This document shows, piece by piece, positions 8,264-16,550 of a DNA stretch of 32,795 nucleotides. A model generated the notes under the pieces. It was not told where the DNA came from, searched no databases, and worked only from the letters and a program-made list of their open reading frames with translations. Position 1 is the first letter of the stretch. Each line of letters opens with the position of its first letter. The position numbers and the translations under genes are program-made. This stretch comes from an uncultured Lachnospiraceae bacterium (lineage in GTDB: Bacteria > Bacillota > Clostridia > Lachnospirales > Lachnospiraceae), in the NCBI GenBank assembly GCA_947574135.1, contig CANPIM010000037.1, forward strand, positions 1 to 32,795. Reading direction: 5' to 3'.

Positions 8264-8358
8264 TTGAAGCTTTTTCCCGGTCCCTCTATGATAACCATAT
8301 ACCTGTTCCCTCTCCTGACAAGGGTACAGGATTACCCGGAAAATTTCAAATAAGGAGG
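8264..8358 (+). promoter_or_regulatory. Promoter and RBS of the decarboxylase-family remnant
   Basis: TTGAAG (8264-8269) and TATGAT (8287-8292) are 17 bp apart, and AAGGAGG lies at 8352-8358 before the ATG at 8367/8370. The expression signals have survived although the gene they serve is deleted internally. Confidence 0.75.
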
Positions 8359-8366
8359 ACACGGAT

Positions 8367-8767
8367 ATGATGACTGGAAAAGAACGTTTTTATGCAACCA
8401 TTGAGAGCAGGCTCACAACTACGGTCTCAAGGTCATCTACCACTCCTGCGGAGCCATCTACGATGCCATTGAGGAGCTTATCTCCATTGGTGTGGATGCC
8501 GTTCACCCCATCCAGGCCACTGCCGTGGGCATGGATCCCAACCGGCTGAAGCAGGCCTTCGGCAACCGGGTTGCCTTCTGCGGGGGCGTAGACATCCAGC
8601 ATCTCCTCCCCACCGGAACTCCCCGGGAGGTACGGGCCAAGGTGCGGGAGCTTCGGGAAATCTTCCCCACTGGACTTATTATCTCCCCGAGCCAGGGAGT
8701 ATTCCTGGATGATGTGCCGCCGGAAAACATCAAGGCCATGCTGGAGGAGGGAGAGCTCTTTTACTAA
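8367..8767 (+). pseudogene. Uroporphyrinogen-decarboxylase-family gene with internal deletion and frameshift
   Basis: The first 12-13 codons (MTGKERFYATIE) are the typical N-terminus of URO-D-like methyltransfer proteins. Directly after, near 8402-8408, the reading frame jumps by one and continues as QAHNYGLKVIYHSCGAIYDA, then GVDAVHPIQATAVGMDPNRL and the C-terminal block with CGGVDIQHLL, ending at the stop at 8765-8767. This is the family's C-terminal third. Intact members have roughly 340-380 residues, so about 200-250 residues of the middle are missing. The original frame runs on without sense to 8549. The promoter and Shine-Dalgarno are intact, suggesting a recent deletion. The C-terminal piece could be translated from an internal ATG at 8492, but it lacks most of the barrel. 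Confidence 0.85.
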
Positions 8768-8803
8768 GCCCTGGCTTTTCCCATATCAGCAAATCGTTTG
8801 CTT

Positions 8804-8838
8804 GAAAAGAGAGGAAGCCTACAGCTGTAGGCTTCCTC
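8804..8838 (-). terminator. recG terminator overlapping the recG stop codon
   Basis: Bases 8811-8838 form a perfect 28-bp palindrome (half-site GAGGAAGCCTACAG). On the minus strand it is followed by TCTTTT. The last recG codons and its TAG stop (8821-8819) lie inside the hairpin. Confidence 0.8.
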
Positions 8839-10876
8839 CGTCCCGCAGCTGGTATCGCTCCAGCTTTTCCCGCAAGGCCTCATGCTCCGGACGGGCCAGC
8901 TGGGGATCCGTCTCCAGCAAACGTCCCGTGGCCTCACTGGCCGCCTGAAGAACCCCTGCGTCGGTAATAATATCTCCAATCTGAAATTCCATAAGCCCGC
9001 TCTGGCGCAGGCCGAACAGGTCCCCCGGGCCCCGCATTTTTAAATCCTCGCTGGCAATGAAAAATCCGTCGTTGGACTTGTTCAGGATCTCCAGACGCTT
9101 CCGGGTGTCGGGATTGTCTGATCCGCTGACAAAGATACAGTAGGACTGATGCTTTCCCCGTCCTACCCGGCCGCGAAGCTGGTGAAGCTGCGCCAGGCCA
9201 AAGCGCTCCGCATTCTCCACCATCATCACCGTGGCGTTTGGCACATTCACCCCCACCTCCACCACTGTGGTGGACACCAGGATTTGAATCTCTCCCCCTG
9301 CAAAGCGTTCCATGATCTCCGCCTTTTCCGCTCCCTTCATCTTTCCGTGGAGATAGGCAATCACTGTCCCCCTGGGAAATTCCTCCTCCAGGGCTGCGGC
9401 GTAATCCATGACATTTTCCATCTCTATCTCTGGATTTTCCTCCACCATGGGACAGATAATATAGACTTGCCGGCCCTCCCGGATCTGCCGCTGCATAAAG
9501 GCATAGGCCTTGGGACGATAGCTCTCATCCACCACACAATTTTTTATGGGCAGCCGGTCCTTCGGCAGCTCGTCAATGACAGATATCCGCAGATCCCCGT
9601 AGACAATCATAGCCAGGGTTCGGGGAATAGGGGTGGCGCTCATGACCAGCACATGGGGATGGCCCCCCTTTTTGGTCAAAAGCTCCCGCTGCCGCACCCC
9701 AAACCGGTGCTGTTCATCAGTCACCACCAGTCCCAGGTTGTCAAACTGTACGGCTCCCTGGATAATGGCATGCGTCCCGATAACCAGCTGGACCATTCCC
9801 AGCTCCATGCGCTCATAAAGCCTGCGCTTTTCCTTTGCCGTCAGGGAACCGGTGAGAAGCACTGCCCGGTAGGGAAAGCCATATTCCTTTAACATTCCCT
9901 CAATCTCCCCAAACTGCTGCTGCGCCAGCACCTCTGTGGGCACCATCATGGCCGCCTGATACCCGTTGGCTGCAGCCGCCAGCATAGCCAGCACTGCCAC
10001 AATGGTTTTTCCCGATCCCACGTCTCCCTGAATCAGCCGGCTCATCATGCCTGGACCGGCCAAATCCGCCTGGACCTCCTGCCAGACCCTCTCCTGGGCA
10101 TTGGTAAGCTTATAGGGCAGCCGGGCTAAGAGCTCCTCCGTCTGATGACAGGGCAAAATGGGGCAGCAGTTTCCGATCTCCTCCACATACTCCCGCATAC
10201 GCCGAAGCGCCAGCAAGAACAGAAAAAATTCGTCAAATACCAGCCGCTTTCTGGCCAGCCGCAGGGTTTCCTCCTCTGTGGGAAAATGAATGGCCTGAAT
10301 GGCAAAATTGTATTCCGGAAGCTTGTACTCCCGGCGAATTTCCTCCGGCAGATACTCCCGGCTCAGATCTAACGCCTCTAAAGCCTGCCGCACAGCCTTT
10401 TCCACCGTCTTATTGGTCACGCCCTTGGTCACGCTGTATACGGGCTGCAGCACGGAGATCCGGACCTCATACTCCTCCGGCTGAAACATCTGGGGATGAT
10501 CCATGGTCAGACGTCCCTTTCGCCGCTGCACCACACCCCGGAAAATATAGCGGCTGCCAGGCTTTATGGTATTGCGAAGATAGGGCATATGAAACCAGCA
10601 GAGCTGCAGGCTGGTGCCAAACTCCACCAGGGTGGTGGTGGTAAGGGTAAGCCCCCGCACCCGCCGAACCTCCAAGGGCCGCTTGATATCTCCCAGAACG
10701 GCCTGCTGCTTTCCCTCCTCCAGATTTGCAAAGGTCACGGGCTCCTGAAATTGTTCGTAATATCGGGGATAATAAGACAACAGCTCCTCCACCGTATGAA
10801 TGCCCATACGATGAAAGAGCGTGGCAGTCTTTTCCCCAATTCCCTTGATTGTGGTAATGGGCGAAAACAGGTTCAT
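8819..10876 (-). CDS. recG: ATP-dependent DNA helicase RecG
   Basis: RecG remodels stalled replication forks and Holliday junctions. The protein is 685 residues from the ATG at 10876, chosen over a TTG at 10903 because the sequence then begins MNLFSPITTIKGIGEKTATL like other RecG proteins, with AAAGGA about 12 nt upstream. The N-terminal wedge/OB region is followed by the superfamily 2 helicase core: Walker A GDVGSGKT, the RecG-typical DEQHRFG box, VMSATPIPRTL, and the C-terminal VVEVGVNVPNATVMMVENAE and QLHQLRGRVGRG motifs. It is the last gene of asp23-fakA-recG, 52 nt after fakA, and ends in a terminator. The gene order is shared with many Firmicutes. Confidence 0.97.
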   Translation of the reverse strand: MNLFSPITTIKGIGEKTATLFHRMGIHTVEELLSYYPRYYEQFQEPVTFANLEEGKQQAVLGDIKRPLEVRRVRGLTLTTTTLVEFGTSLQLCWFHMPYLRNTIKPGSRYIFRGVVQRRKGRLTMDHPQMFQPEEYEVRISVLQPVYSVTKGVTNKTVEKAVRQALEALDLSREYLPEEIRREYKLPEYNFAIQAIHFPTEEETLRLARKRLVFDEFFLFLLALRRMREYVEEIGNCCPILPCHQTEELLARLPYKLTNAQERVWQEVQADLAGPGMMSRLIQGDVGSGKTIVAVLAMLAAAANGYQAAMMVPTEVLAQQQFGEIEGMLKEYGFPYRAVLLTGSLTAKEKRRLYERMELGMVQLVIGTHAIIQGAVQFDNLGLVVTDEQHRFGVRQRELLTKKGGHPHVLVMSATPIPRTLAMIVYGDLRISVIDELPKDRLPIKNCVVDESYRPKAYAFMQRQIREGRQVYIICPMVEENPEIEMENVMDYAAALEEEFPRGTVIAYLHGKMKGAEKAEIMERFAGGEIQILVSTTVVEVGVNVPNATVMMVENAERFGLAQLHQLRGRVGRGKHQSYCIFVSGSDNPDTRKRLEILNKSNDGFFIASEDLKMRGPGDLFGLRQSGLMEFQIGDIITDAGVLQAASEATGRLLETDPQLARPEHEALREKLERYQLRDGGSLQL

Positions 10877-10928
10877 GAGGTTGTGTAATCCTTTCTCTAA
10901 CAAAATGGCCCTCTGGGCGCTTCTTCGT

Positions 10929-12599
10929 CTACTCTACGGATACCACATAATAATAAATGGGCTGGCCTCCGAAATGCACCTCAATGTCACAGTCCGGATA
11001 TTTCTTTTGGAGCGACGCTCCCAGAGCCTCGGCGGCCCCAGCCTCCACATCCTTTCCGTAATAGATGCTGATAAGCTCCGAATCCTCATCCATAAGCTCC
11101 TCAAACATGGCCTGGGTGGTGGCCTCCAAATCCGTGCCCACAGACAAAATCTGGTGATCTCCAATGCCCATGAGATCTCCCTGGCGGATCACCTTGTCAT
11201 CCAGGTGGGTATCCCGCACCGCATAGGTCACCTGACCAGTCTTTACATTCTTGATCTCATGGAGCATCCGGTTTTCATTATCCTCCACGGACATGTCCGG
11301 AATATAGTTGATCATGGCTGTAATTCCCTGAGGCACGGTCTTGGTGGGAATCACCACAATGTTCTTGTCCTCCGTAAGCGCCTTGGCCTGGTTGGCGGCC
11401 AGGATGATATTTTTATTGTTGGGCAGGATGAAAATGGTGTCCGCATTCACCTGCTCAATGGCATTTAACATATCCTCTGTGCTGGGATTCATGGTCTGAC
11501 CGCCCTCAATAAGGTGATCCACACCCAGTCCCTTGAAAATCTCTCCGATCCCCTCTCCGATGGAGACAGAGATAAAGCCCATTTCCTTTCTGGGCTGGGC
11601 CGCCTGTCTGGCCCTCTCCTCCTCGGCCTGCTGAGCCGCCAGCCGGGAAGCATCCTTGATAAGCTTCTCCTCGTGCTCCTCCCGCATATTGTCAATTTTC
11701 AGTCTGGACAACGAACCATAGGTCAAAGCCTTCTCAATGGCCTGACCCGGATGATTCGTATGTACGTGAATCTTGACAATGTCATCATCCGCCACACATA
11801 CGATGGAGTCTCCGATAGATTCCAGGAATCCCTTGAAGGAATGCTCCTCCTTCTCGTCGAATTCCTTTTCCAGCATTATGATAAATTCTGTACAATAGCC
11901 AAACTTGATCTCCGCCTCCGTCTGGGCGCTGATCTTCACAGGCGCTGCCTGGGATGCAGGGGCAAAGCTATAATCCACTTCCTTGCCCAGGAAGGCATCG
12001 TAAGCTCCCTTCATGACCTCCACCAGTCCCTGTCCGCCGGAATCCACCACCCCGGCCTCCTTTAAAACCGGCAGCATCTCCGGCGTCCGGGCCAGCACAG
12101 CCTCAGCCTCCTTGATAACCTCCTGAAACAGGACGCCCAAATCCTCCTCATACTCCGCCAGCTCCGAGGCCTTATCCGCCGCGCCTCTGGCCACCGTGAG
12201 GATGGTTCCCTCCTTGGGCTTCATAACCGCCTTATAAGCCGTCTCCACGGCCTTCTGGAAGGCATTGGAAATCACAACCACATCCAGGGTCTTTTGCCCC
12301 CGGATTCCCTTGGTAAAGCCCCGGAGAAGCTGGGACAAAATAACGCCGGAGTTTCCCCTGGCCCCCCGAAGAGATCCGGAGGAAATGGCCTTGGCCAGGG
12401 CATCCATGGAGGAATCCGAAAGACCGTTTACCTCGTTGGCCGCAGCCATAATGGTCAGAGTCATATTGGTTCCCGTATCCCCGTCCGGCACTGGAAACAC
12501 ATTCAGCTCATTGATCCACTCTTTCTTCGCCTCAATGCTCTTGGCTCCTGCCAGAAACATCTTCTTTAACATCTGTACATCTATCGTTTTTGTAACCAC
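10929..12599 (-). CDS. fakA: DAK2-domain fatty acid kinase subunit FakA (YloV)
   Basis: A 556-residue protein with a GTG start at 12599 and AGGAGG at 12616-12611. The N-terminal DAK2 kinase domain carries NVFPVPDGDTGTNMTLT (nucleotide and metal binding) and RGARGNSGVILSQLLRGF. The C-terminal part is the DegV-like/middle region typical for YloV. In Staphylococcus and Bacillus FakA phosphorylates exogenous fatty acids held by a FakB (DegV) partner, feeding them into phospholipid synthesis. No degV/fakB gene is in this window. The gene follows asp23 by 21 nt and precedes recG, a conserved operon order. Confidence 0.94.
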   Translation of the reverse strand: MVTKTIDVQMLKKMFLAGAKSIEAKKEWINELNVFPVPDGDTGTNMTLTIMAAANEVNGLSDSSMDALAKAISSGSLRGARGNSGVILSQLLRGFTKGIRGQKTLDVVVISNAFQKAVETAYKAVMKPKEGTILTVARGAADKASELAEYEEDLGVLFQEVIKEAEAVLARTPEMLPVLKEAGVVDSGGQGLVEVMKGAYDAFLGKEVDYSFAPASQAAPVKISAQTEAEIKFGYCTEFIIMLEKEFDEKEEHSFKGFLESIGDSIVCVADDDIVKIHVHTNHPGQAIEKALTYGSLSRLKIDNMREEHEEKLIKDASRLAAQQAEEERARQAAQPRKEMGFISVSIGEGIGEIFKGLGVDHLIEGGQTMNPSTEDMLNAIEQVNADTIFILPNNKNIILAANQAKALTEDKNIVVIPTKTVPQGITAMINYIPDMSVEDNENRMLHEIKNVKTGQVTYAVRDTHLDDKVIRQGDLMGIGDHQILSVGTDLEATTQAMFEELMDEDSELISIYYGKDVEAGAAEALGASLQKKYPDCDIEVHFGGQPIYYYVVSVE

Positions 12600-12620
12600 G
12601 GTTTTTTGTTCCTCCTGCTA

Positions 12621-12977
12621 TTAATCTATTACCCGAACACCTTCCACGAAGATGTTGATTTTCTCGATGGACATACCGGTAAATTCCTCAACCTTGTACT
12701 TTACATTGCTGATCAGATTATCCGCTACCGCCGAGATGCTCACCCCATAGGAAACAATCACGTGGAAATTAAGCGTTATTCTGTTGTCCTGAATGATCAC
12801 ATGGACCCCCCGGGTCAGGTTATCCCCCAACACCAGCTTAACGAGACCATCCTTCATGCTGACCATGGCCATCCCCACGATTCCAAAGCACTCCACGGCC
12901 ACGGACCCTGCATAACGGGCAATGACTTCCGGATCAATCACAACTGCGCCCAACTGTGTATTCATAAGTCCTTTCAT
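12621..12977 (-). CDS. Asp23/Gls24 family envelope stress protein
   Basis: A 118-residue protein. I chose the ATG at 12977 because GGAGGT sits 8 nt upstream; a GTG at 12992 would leave no room for a ribosome site. The sequence follows the Asp23 family (GAVVIDPEVIARYAGSVAVE near the start, then the ITLNFHVIVSYGVSISAVA strand and helix, and the closing VEEFTGMSIEKINIFVEGVR). This is the YloU-type small member found directly upstream of fakA/yloV in Firmicutes. Asp23 proteins are membrane-associated and linked to cell-wall stress; YloU's exact role is unclear. Transcribed from its own promoter at 13092-13065. Confidence 0.92.
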   Translation of the reverse strand: MKGLMNTQLGAVVIDPEVIARYAGSVAVECFGIVGMAMVSMKDGLVKLVLGDNLTRGVHVIIQDNRITLNFHVIVSYGVSISAVADNLISNVKYKVEEFTGMSIEKINIFVEGVRVID

Positions 12978-13064
12978 ACCATTTACCTCCACAAATATTT
13001 TATACCTAAAAGCCAGGCTTTCAGAACATCCAAAGGAGCAAAATATCCCGAAAAGAATATTATT

Positions 13065-13092
13065 ATTATACCCTGTTCTTCTTGAAAATCAA
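13065..13092 (-). promoter_or_regulatory. Promoter of the asp23-fakA-recG operon
   Basis: On the minus strand TTGATT (13092-13087) and TATAAT (13070-13065) are separated by 16 bp. It lies about 90 nt upstream of the Asp23 start and downstream of the surface-protein stop, so the operon does not need read-through. Confidence 0.7.
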
Positions 13093-13174
13093 AGCAATTT
13101 TTGAAAAAAGGGGAAGTTTCTATAAAAACCATCAAAATCCTGGGGAAGAATCTCTTTTTGTTATGCAGTTGTAC

Positions 13175-15946
13175 TTATTCCAGTATTTCTTCTTCCTCTA
13201 GCCTTCTGTGTGTGTAAACAACAGCCGCCGCACCTGCCAAAAGAGCTGCCACCAGGACACAAAGTCCCATCACGCCCCATACGGACATGCCGCCCTCCCT
13301 GTTTGCCAGCAGACGGCTTGCCATATTGGCTGTCAGCTTTTGCATATCGGCATCCTTCTTATCATCTGTCTGCAAATCTTCTCCCTTGGCGGGATCCTCC
13401 CCGTCTGTGTTGAGGCCATCCTTTTCCAGTTCTGCAATGGTGCTGTTTAAAATAACAAAGGGGGAAAGGCTGTCTACCGTTATCGTGACTTCTCCCTCCC
13501 GTACTGTCACATCCCTGGTCTCCAGCTTCTCCTTAAGACAATGGGCGACGGTCAGCGTCTTTCCGTTGTAGTCGCCGGAAACGGGAAAGGTAAGAGTCAC
13601 AGTCCCATGAAAATCCTGGCTTAAGGATATCTCATAGATTGCAAGGACCCGGCCCTGCTCCTGCCATTCCCGGATTTGTCCACAGTCCCTGCATTCCTCA
13701 CTGTCATGGAGGCGGCCTTTGGTAACAGTCAAACGGGCGTCCTGGGGAATCCCGCTGCCAAAAAGGGTGATGCCACCGTCAGAAAGGGTGGCCCTGTCTG
13801 CGGCTGAGGACGTGGTCCCTCCGCTCCCGCTACCCGAGCCATTCCCGCCGCCCGAGGGAGCACTTCCACTGCCAGTAGAGCCATTCCCGCTGCCCGAGCC
13901 ATTCCCGCCGCCCGAGGGAGCACTTCCGCTGCCAGTAGAGCCATTCCCGCCGCCAGTAGAGCCATTTCCGCCGCCCGAGGGAGCACTTCCGCTGCCCGAG
14001 CCATTTCCACTGCCAGTAGAACCATTCCCACTGCCGGAAGAATCATTCCCGCCGCCCGAGCCTCCTCCCACATAAGTCCAGTTCGCCGTCACGGTGACAG
14101 ACTTATCCGGCATGGTAAATGTGGTGGAAGCGCTTCCCGGGCTTGCAAAGTCTATCCCATCCGCAGAGGTCCAGCCTGCAAAGCGGTAATTACTACGGCT
14201 CCCCGCATAAACGGAAACCTGGGTCCCCGCCTCAAAGCTGCCCGCTCCGCTCACTTCGGCATAGCTGCCCTTTACCGTTACACTGTATTGGCTGGGCTTG
14301 GTCAGCGTCCGGGTATAGCCGCAGATGTTGCAGGAAGCGTCCTTATCATTGTCATAGACATGTTCTCCGTAGCCGTCCTTGCCGCTGTTGTCCGTAATAT
14401 TACAGTTTTCGGCAGAGCATTCATGCCAATGGACAGCGCTGTCGCTGCTCCAGTCCAGCACCCAGTTATGCTGGTGTCCGCCAGGTACGGAGGGCGTTTC
14501 CGGCGACTCTGCATTATAATGTATGGTTACCTTTGACAGCGATGCGGAAACATCCCCCAGCTTTTGGATACTGCTCCACTCCCCTTCACTCCCACTGAAA
14601 TAGATATCTTTGAGACTGTAGCAAGTTGAGAATGCAGCGATTCCTATTTGCTTTACACTGTTTGGCATCCAAACCTGTGTCAATCTGGCGCAGGAAGCAA
14701 ATGCTTTCCCTCCAATGCTCTCCACACCTTGGGGAATATTCAGGCGCATAAGCATACGGCAATCCAGAAACATTTCCTCCCCTATGCGGTCTGCATATTT
14801 GGGCAGGGTTACGGAGTTCAAGTTCCAGCATCTTGTAAACAAATTATCGCCCAGCCGTACATTCTTATCGCTGGGGGCGAATAGGACTTGTTCAAGCTTG
14901 GTGCACTCTGTAAATGCTGCAGCCCCCACATCTTCCACGCTGGCCGGCAATTCTATGGACTTTAAATTTTCACAGCCATGAAAGGCATTCTGACCAATCG
15001 TTACCACTCCCTCTGACATATCCACGGAGCCAAGGTTAGAGCATTGATGAAAAGCGCTGTCACCTATGGCTTTTACATTGGCCGAAATGGACACAGCTAT
15101 GAGGGAGCTTCCGCGAAAAGCGCTGTTGCCTATGGCTTCCACGGTCCCGGAGAGCTCCACACTGAGCGCTCCGCTATCCCAAAAGGCGCTGTCTCCCACC
15201 CGGGTCACGCCCTCCTCCACAACAATCTTCTGAATCTTCATACCATTCCACGGCTGTTCGGAGGAAGATGCATAGTCCGGCATGGCTCCGCTTCCGGAAA
15301 TGGTGAGCGTCCCCGCCTTTGTGAGCTTCCAGCTAAGGCTGCTGGCCAGGTCCCCGCTCCCCACCACCTCGTTAGCCGTTGGATCGTCCGGAGGGATATA
15401 ATCTTCCGGATAGCGGGTAATAAAGTAGTCGGCAGCCTCAACCTCCTCCTTTGACAGAGAACGTTCCCAATGGACAAGGCCGGCTCCACCATTCACATGA
15501 TAATTTGCCTCCGCAATGATCACGCCCCCTTCCGTCACCTGGAGCACAATTACGCTATGGCTGTTATTGTTTATCCGCAGAATATCCCCGGCCCGCACCT
15601 GGGAAAGCTGAAAATTTCCCGTGGTGAAGGTTCTTGCAGGCAGCGCGCCAAACGCCTTATCGCTGAGCTCAAAGGCAAAAGCTGCACAGCCGGTGCCGCC
15701 GGTAATATTTCCCGCAACGGCTCCGCCATTCCAGGTATAGCTATGGGTTGTGTCGTCCCAGGGTGTTCCCTCACAGTAGCCCTCCTGATCCTTAAAGGCC
15801 ACAAGGGTCTCATAAACCTTCTCCAAAGCAGCTACATTTTCCCCCTGCGTCTGGGCATCTGCCTCGGCCAATACCGGCTGTGCCCAGAGAGAAAACAGCA
15901 TTGTGCTGCAAAGCAGCAGGCTTAATAAGCTTACTTTCATTCTCAT
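13175..15946 (-). CDS. Secreted LRR_5 (BspA-type) surface protein with N-terminal cysteine-peptidase-like domain
   Basis: A 923-residue protein; the ATG at 15946 is chosen because AGGAAAGGA precedes it and a clean signal peptide follows (residues 1-27, ending WAQPVLA). Order of parts: residues about 32-180, an NlpC/CHAP-like domain with GGTGCAAFAFELSD (candidate Cys) and INNNSHSVIVLQV (candidate His); about 195-485, BspA-like leucine-rich repeats (SAFRGSSLIAVSISANVKAI and similar); a His/Cys-rich piece with CNICGY; an InlB-B-like repeat (FAGWTSADGI); a Gly/Ser linker; a beta domain with ECRDCGQ; a transmembrane helix and the basic tail THRRLEEEE. No LPXTG motif. It sits between asp23 and rpmB, which are usually neighbours, so it may be an insertion. 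Likely function: adhesion or cell-wall interaction, inferred from domains. Confidence 0.85.
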   Translation of the reverse strand: MRMKVSLLSLLLCSTMLFSLWAQPVLAEADAQTQGENVAALEKVYETLVAFKDQEGYCEGTPWDDTTHSYTWNGGAVAGNITGGTGCAAFAFELSDKAFGALPARTFTTGNFQLSQVRAGDILRINNNSHSVIVLQVTEGGVIIAEANYHVNGGAGLVHWERSLSKEEVEAADYFITRYPEDYIPPDDPTANEVVGSGDLASSLSWKLTKAGTLTISGSGAMPDYASSSEQPWNGMKIQKIVVEEGVTRVGDSAFWDSGALSVELSGTVEAIGNSAFRGSSLIAVSISANVKAIGDSAFHQCSNLGSVDMSEGVVTIGQNAFHGCENLKSIELPASVEDVGAAAFTECTKLEQVLFAPSDKNVRLGDNLFTRCWNLNSVTLPKYADRIGEEMFLDCRMLMRLNIPQGVESIGGKAFASCARLTQVWMPNSVKQIGIAAFSTCYSLKDIYFSGSEGEWSSIQKLGDVSASLSKVTIHYNAESPETPSVPGGHQHNWVLDWSSDSAVHWHECSAENCNITDNSGKDGYGEHVYDNDKDASCNICGYTRTLTKPSQYSVTVKGSYAEVSGAGSFEAGTQVSVYAGSRSNYRFAGWTSADGIDFASPGSASTTFTMPDKSVTVTANWTYVGGGSGGGNDSSGSGNGSTGSGNGSGSGSAPSGGGNGSTGGGNGSTGSGSAPSGGGNGSGSGNGSTGSGSAPSGGGNGSGSGSGGTTSSAADRATLSDGGITLFGSGIPQDARLTVTKGRLHDSEECRDCGQIREWQEQGRVLAIYEISLSQDFHGTVTLTFPVSGDYNGKTLTVAHCLKEKLETRDVTVREGEVTITVDSLSPFVILNSTIAELEKDGLNTDGEDPAKGEDLQTDDKKDADMQKLTANMASRLLANREGGMSVWGVMGLCVLVAALLAGAAAVVYTHRRLEEEEILE
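13820..14062 (-). repeat. Gly/Ser-coding tandem repeats in the surface protein gene
   Basis: An irregular array of short units of the kind GAGCCATTCCCGCCGCCCGA and variants codes for a GNGSTGSG / APSGGG linker of about 80 residues. Longer stretches are duplicated almost exactly (13837-13872 against 13888-13932), so slippage between strains is likely. Confidence 0.85.
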
Positions 15947-16126
15947 ACTGTTATGTTTCCTTTCCTCGGACTTTGTTTGGTTACGAAACAAAAAGGCGTG
16001 TCACGCCTGCGGAAAAACCGCGGACGCAGCGTGCCCTTTCAGATAATATTTTCTTTATTTGTATAAAAACAAAGACAGATTCCCCTGCTGTCTGCCTTAC
16101 GTTTCCTATTTTTGCTTCCCAGCTCT
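15947..16126 (-). promoter_or_regulatory. Long 5' leader with terminator/antiterminator, possible riboswitch or attenuator
   Basis: Between the promoter and the surface-protein start lies a leader of about 180 nt. Near its end the transcript can form GGCGTG-A-CACGCC (16007-15995) followed by TTTTTGTTT, an intrinsic terminator 45 nt before the coding region. An upstream segment CACGCTGCG (16033-16025) can instead pair with CGCAGGCGTG (16011-16002), which would consume the terminator's 5' arm. A further hairpin AGACAG-N9-CTGTCT followed by a T-rich stretch lies at 16093-16065. This is attenuator architecture. I could not match the upstream part to a known riboswitch consensus. Confidence 0.55.
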
Positions 16127-16132
16127 GCATAT

Positions 16133-16161
16133 AGTATAAAATGTCCGTGTTGGAATGTCAA
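16133..16161 (-). promoter_or_regulatory. Promoter of the surface protein gene
   Basis: On the minus strand TTGACA (16161-16156) and TATACT (16138-16133) are 17 bp apart. Transcription would start near 16126, leaving a leader of about 180 nt. Confidence 0.85.
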
Positions 16162-16249
16162 GAAACGTCTGTTTGATCCTTCCATAAAATTTAGAGAAAA
16201 TAAAAGAAAATATCAGAGAAAATTATTCTACCAATATTAAAATTAATGC

Positions 16250-16278
16250 TTGCAAAATATAGCACTTTCTGCTAGAAT
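16250..16278 (+). promoter_or_regulatory. Promoter of rpmB
   Basis: TTGCAA (16250-16255) and TAGAAT (16273-16278) with a 17-bp spacer. AAGGAGGTG at 16320-16328 is the ribosome binding site. The promoter is divergent from that of the surface protein. Confidence 0.8.
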
Positions 16279-16333
16279 AACTATTGTTGCGAGTCAAGCT
16301 ACTGACTCATGCTTAGGATAAGGAGGTGCTGGT

Positions 16334-16519
16334 ATGGCTAGATGTGCAATTTGTGACAAAGGTGCTCACTTTGGAAACGCTGTAAGTCATTCTCATAGAA
16401 GATCAAACAAAATGTGGAAATCTAATGTGAAGTCCGTAAAGGTAAAGGTAAATGGCGGCGCGAAGAAAATGTATGTATGTACCTCTTGTCTGAAATCCGG
16501 CAGGGTAGAGAGAGCATAA
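16334..16519 (+). CDS. rpmB: 50S ribosomal protein L28
   Basis: A 61-residue protein of normal size for Firmicute L28. It begins MARCAICDKGAHFGNAVSHSHRRSNK, shown in part: the conserved SHSHRRSNK block binds 23S rRNA. Cys4 and Cys7, with the second pair in VCTSC near the end, form the zinc ribbon of the cysteine-containing (C+) L28 type. It is a single-gene unit with its own promoter and a strong terminator. In many Firmicutes rpmB is divergent from the asp23/fakA operon; here the large surface-protein gene lies between them. Confidence 0.97.
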   Translation: MARCAICDKGAHFGNAVSHSHRRSNKMWKSNVKSVKVKVNGGAKKMYVCTSCLKSGRVERA

Positions 16520-16550
16520 GCCCTGAAGATTTTTCTGAATATGGACAGCA

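Noticed and set aside
8492-8767. Independent small gene coding for the C-terminal URO-D piece
   Set aside because: There is no ribosome site before ATG 8492 and the homologous sequence extends upstream of it to the deletion junction, so it is part of a broken gene.
13719-14075. Long plus-strand frame coding for a Pro-rich PLPVEPFPPPE repeat protein
   Set aside because: It is the antisense of the Gly/Ser linker of the surface protein; it has no ribosome site, and the minus-strand frame is continuous with a well-structured gene.
16010-16126. c-di-GMP-I or -II riboswitch in the surface-protein leader
   Set aside because: The characteristic core segments of these aptamers could not be found; only the terminator/antiterminator arrangement is supported.
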